From the NCBI GenBank assembly GCA_943736015.1, contig OX031072.1, forward strand, positions 6,165,501 through 6,229,500: a stretch of DNA of 64,000 nt. The letters are read 5' to 3'. This document shows positions 60,998-64,000 of this stretch, one piece after another; the first letter of the stretch is position 1, and each line of letters begins with the position of its first letter. A model generated the notes under the pieces. The model was not told the DNA's origin. It made no database searches and saw nothing but the letters and a program-made list of their open reading frames with translations. This DNA comes from Tridacna crocea. Its lineage: Eukaryota > Mollusca > Bivalvia > Cardiida > Cardiidae. Position numbers and translations under genes: made by a program.

Positions 60998-62434
60998 TAG
61001 GGCTGTAACGATACAGGAGGTCACGAATACGAATACACATCACGATACAGGGGCACGAATACGAATATTTATTCATGAATATAAATTTTTTCCAGGCACA
61101 AAATGAATTATTTTTTCAATACTTTGGATTTAAAAAAAAAAGTCATATCAATATTAATAAAGTAATGAAAAAAGCCTACCTGGCTTAAATATTGATTTAA
61201 CCCTTTCCCAAAGGACAGATTTTAGACTCTTCCAAACTGAAAGATTTTGCAGAAGACAATTTCAAATTTGATATAAATGGCAGAAAGTTCTTCAAATGGG
61301 TAGAAAACACTGTGGGAAAAGGACAATTTGCTGGTAACCAGCATTTTTTTCTTTACCCACAATATTTTCTGCTCTATCAAAGACATAAATCATCAATTTA
61401 GCAACATTCATTTTGTCTTCTGCAAATGCTTTCAATTTGGACAAGTGTAAAATTTTGTCATTGGGTAATGGGTTAATCAACTCTACTGCTTGATACTATG
61501 AATTTTTTTAAAATTGTAGGAAACATCTCACACATACTTCATGCACACTCTTAATCATTTAAATCTGTAAACCTAAACATTGATATACCAATCATTTGTC
61601 ATCTTCATACAAACTGGCCTCCAAATTAGTCTCAGAAAAAATATAAATAAATATCAAAGAAATATCTTTATAAGTTCATATATTTGAAAAATTATACTAA
61701 AACAGGGCCAAATTGCCCATTTCTGGGCTTGACCGGTTATATTTTTCATTTAAGAATGGTGCCGATTTGACTTCTTGTCACGTACGTTTGACAGACCGAG
61801 GCCGTTTTGACTAGGGGCCGACTTCATATTTGGTCAGTTTGACCTATTAAAATTGATTGATATTTAGCTTGATATACTTTATTTCATGACTGCATAGAGA
61901 TTTCTATTTTTATGACCTTGTCCCCCTCCTTTGCTCGTGGAAACCCGAAATATTTCCAAACGGGGAACTTAAATTTTGCCGGTGGACTAACAATCACGTC
62001 TGTCATTTTGCAGGAAATACGAGCGACTCCTTTACAGCATGTCGCTATATTAAATGTTAAACCTGTACACAATGACGATAGATAGAAAAAAAACTTTTAT
62101 TTCTTAAATTCTTATAATTAATATTTAGAATAAAAAACCTATTTTCAATTGTTAATTCCACTTCGTTTAGTTTACGACATATTGTGCCATAAAGCGTCAT
62201 ACAGACCTCTCAGAGTTGTTTCGCTTTCAATCATTGTTTACATCTACGTAAAATTGCCGAGATTAGTTCTTCGGGCAAAATTTTGTTGAATTTGACCGAG
62301 CTGTAAGCATTCCATATTATTTATGTTTGTTGTATTCGCCAATATTCGGTTCTCGGACAGACGAATACGATACGTATTCGCCGGGAAAAAAATATTCGGT
62401 GCACCGAATATTCGAGTGTATCGTTACAGCTCTA
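60998..62434. mobile_element. hAT-like transposon remnant, 1.44 kb
   Basis: TAGGGCTGTAACGATACA at the left, TGTATCGTTACAGCTCTA at the right, and GTTTCCAA duplicated at 60990-60997 and 62435-62442. Subterminal cgaatacgaata / tattcgg motifs occur at both ends. No transposase ORF; contains a nested family A copy. Confidence 0.88.
61197..61476. mobile_element. Recombinant A'/A MITE nested in hAT
   Basis: TTAA to TTAA. The left half is A' long arm (ccaaactgaaagattttgcag), the right half is the A forward long arm (tttgtcttctgcaaatgctttc). The two long arms flank a mixed centre, making it 50 bp longer than usual. Confidence 0.8.
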
Positions 62435-62474
62435 GTTTCCAAGTCAGTGACTACTTTTCTCACATGTATCATAG

Positions 62475-63082
62475 GCAGAGCTCCAGATAGAGGGATTGAT
62501 TTTGATTTCGAAATTGAAAATATTATTCTTTATCTCCGCCAAACCCTCATCTTCGCCAGCCAAGGTTACGATCACAAAGTGGATCTTACCTTGGCTGATT
62601 AAGCCCAATTTTGAGATTCTTGCGATGCGCCCTCTATTGGATGCTGGTTATTTTCCCCCTTTACAACATATTTATGAAAGCCAATGAAATATCGTTTTAC
62701 AAACCGCTTACGAATACAATTATTCAACATGAAGCAATAAGCAGATGTCCACGTTGGTTTTCATGTTTACCTTCTATTCAAAAAGTTGCGACCTTATTTT
62801 TATCAAAGATGAAATGCTACAAGCGATTTCATTCGTTGCAGTTAGAGCTGGCTGCATCCAATGAAAAAGCATATCGGGGGAATGTAAAAATCAAGCTCGA
62901 TCCGCCAAGGGTAGAGTAGCGTAGTGAATCGTCAGCCTTGGCTTGCGAAGATGCCAAACCCTATGTTGGGGGTACTGATTAGAATTATCTCATCTAGAAG
63001 ATTCTAATGAGTACCCACAACCTAGGGTTTCAAAGAGAAATAATGGTTTTAGAATACCATCACTCCCTCTTAGCTGGAGCTC
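62475..63082. mobile_element. Family D MITE with 8-bp duplication, interrupted by element K
   Basis: TATCATAG at 62467-62474 and 63083-63090. GCAGAGCTCCAG ... CTGGAGCTC. The host sequence (ttctcacatgtatcatagg) is part of the SINE body also seen near 33170. Confidence 0.85.
62548..62953. mobile_element. Element K, 406 bp, 9-bp target duplication
   Basis: Starts CATCTTCGCCAGCCAAGG and ends CCTTGGCTTGCGAAGATG; flanked by CCAAACCCT at 62539-62547 and 62954-62962. Termini share CATCYTCG with element J. Confidence 0.85.
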
Positions 63083-63186
63083 TATCATAGGTGGAGGCAA
63101 AAAATTGCCAAAAAGAAAGTTGGCCTCAATATGGTGTTACACCCAAATATTACATCCTACACATTGCTGAAAAAATTTAATCCGAA

Positions 63187-63382
63187 CACGGAGCTCCAGA
63201 TAAGAGGGAGTGATAGTATTCTAAATCTTTTATTTCTCATCCAAACCCTATGTTATTGGTACATGTTAGAATGGTCTCGATGAGACGATTCTAATGAGTA
63301 CCCATCACATAGGGTTTAGTGGAAAATAATTACCAGTAATATTTTTAAGTAACCAATCAAAATCACTCCATTTGGAGCTCTG
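63187..63382. mobile_element. Family D MITE
   Basis: ggagctccagataagaggg ... ttggagctctg; palindrome tctcgatgaga intact. Confidence 0.82.
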
Positions 63383-63384
63383 TA

Positions 63385-63613
63385 TTAACCCTTTACTCCA
63401 TAGATACTCATTTCTACGCATTGCTTGTAGGAGCCTTTGGAAAACATTGTGGCAAAAGGTGAAATTGCTCGTGACGAGCAATTTCACCTTTTGCCACAAT
63501 GTTTTCTATGCTATCAAAAGGTGTCATATACACATGAGAAATGGCTTCATCCTTGCTGTTATTTAGGGTCAATTAGAGATACCATAGAAACGCCTTATGG
63601 GGTAAAGGGTTAA
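63385..63613 (-). mobile_element. Family A'-related MITE with perfect covarying 65-bp palindrome
   Basis: TTAA at 63385-63388 and 63610-63613. Core 63441-63505 pairs perfectly apart from one central base, yet differs from both A and A' at several positions on each arm (ggcaaaaggtgaaattgctc). The outer arms are unlike the other copies. Confidence 0.88.
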
Positions 63614-63678
63614 CATTTTCAGTCTTGACAAAGGCATGAACTTTTTTACCAACAGTTACTGATAACATTGTGTAAACT

Positions 63679-63935
63679 CATCCTCGGATACCCCGGGGTC
63701 TCCCTATTTGCTACGCTACATCGACCCTTGGACAATTGAATAATAAAACTTTGAATCAGCCGCCGAAAATCGATACAAAACGTCATAGCGTACGGTCCAC
63801 TCGCCCATCACAAAATGATGATGGAACCAATGAAAAGCCAGCATTCGGCCAGCAGTAAAGCGAGGGAAATTCAATTAATTGTCCCAGGGGTCGATGTAGC
63901 GTAGCAAATAGGGAGACCCGGGGTATCCGAGGATG
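63679..63935. mobile_element. Element J, second copy, 257 bp
   Basis: GTGTAAACT at 63670-63678 and 63936-63944. Very similar to 56133-56391. Confidence 0.88.
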
Positions 63936-63949
63936 GTGTAAACTGATCC

Positions 63950-64000
63950 CAGTTGAAAGCATTTACTGACTACAAACAAATCTTTTTAATTCTTTATCAC
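63950..64000 (-). mobile_element. Family A-like fragment at the right edge
   Basis: ccagttgaaagcatttactgactac, cut by the window end. Confidence 0.4.

Overview
The window is eukaryotic, AT-rich and intron-bearing, and reads like a lophotrochozoan genome, most likely a bivalve. Support for this comes from host exons bounded by consensus splice sites, tRNA-derived SINE heads with a shared 3' domain of the kind common in molluscs, a CR1/L2-like LINE, and a very heavy load of small fold-back DNA transposons. A dreissenid or other heterodont bivalve is a guess from the repeat style only. No prokaryotic or viral gene organisation is present.

Host genes. Three gene models are supported by phase-consistent splicing. 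(1) On the plus strand at 9176-14107, six coding exons join in frame into a predicted 333-residue single-pass membrane protein with a small cysteine-rich module and a beta-rich C-terminal region. (2) On the minus strand at 32372-29129 lies a four-transmembrane PMP22/claudin-superfamily gene in three visible exons. (3) On the minus strand at 23760-17816 lies a paralogue with the same exon phases, whose last exon carries a cytoplasmic tail of about 730 residues ending in S-E-V, a class I PDZ ligand. The two claudin-like genes are tandem, same-strand duplicates separated by about 5.4 kb of repeats.

Mobile elements. 1-3299 is the minus-strand 5' two thirds of a LINE (endonuclease plus reverse transcriptase, one frameshift between them, a 2A-like motif near the N-terminus) that runs off the left edge. 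A second LINE remnant (35.1-39.6 kb) is split by a 3.1-kb terminal-inverted-repeat insertion and by a 240-bp G-rich element. The dominant feature is a TTAA-flanked MITE, called family A here: about 230 bp, some 60-70 whole or partial copies, each built round a ~65-bp almost perfect palindrome. It reaches saturation between 40.3 and 50.7 kb, where copies abut and share their TTAA. Family A' is a sister with a different palindrome centre. Other families are B (TTAA-flanked, AGATCAGACTGCAC palindrome, with one tandem array at 28.4-28.8 kb), C (GCCTGCGCAGTCC palindrome), D (hAT-like, CAGAGCTCC ends), E (ACCAACCATTCTTAAGAA fold-back), F (tatcgactcaggtcag palindrome), G (a 1.05-kb fold-back filled with TTCATGAA), H (an ~800-bp repeat forming a 2.7-kb inverted pair), I (1.63 kb, ~520-bp terminal inverted repeats beginning CACGGTG with a 5-bp duplication, Transib/RAG-like), and J and K (CATCYTCG ends, 9-bp duplications). 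There is also a 1.44-kb hAT element with an 8-bp duplication and a 1.44-kb TTAA element carrying a THAP-domain exon, consistent with Kolobok.

Layout. 0-3.3 kb LINE; 3.3-9.1 kb repeats; 9.2-14.1 kb gene 1; 14.5-17.7 kb mostly unique intergenic DNA; 17.8-23.8 kb claudin-like gene 2; 24-29 kb repeats; 29.1-32.4 kb claudin-like gene 1; 33-40 kb SINEs and the broken second LINE; 40.3-50.7 kb the family A cluster with the nested Kolobok; 50.8-64 kb long inverted repeats, hAT and 9-bp-duplication elements. Family letters are local labels; superfamily names rest on target-site duplications and termini read by eye, not on database matches.
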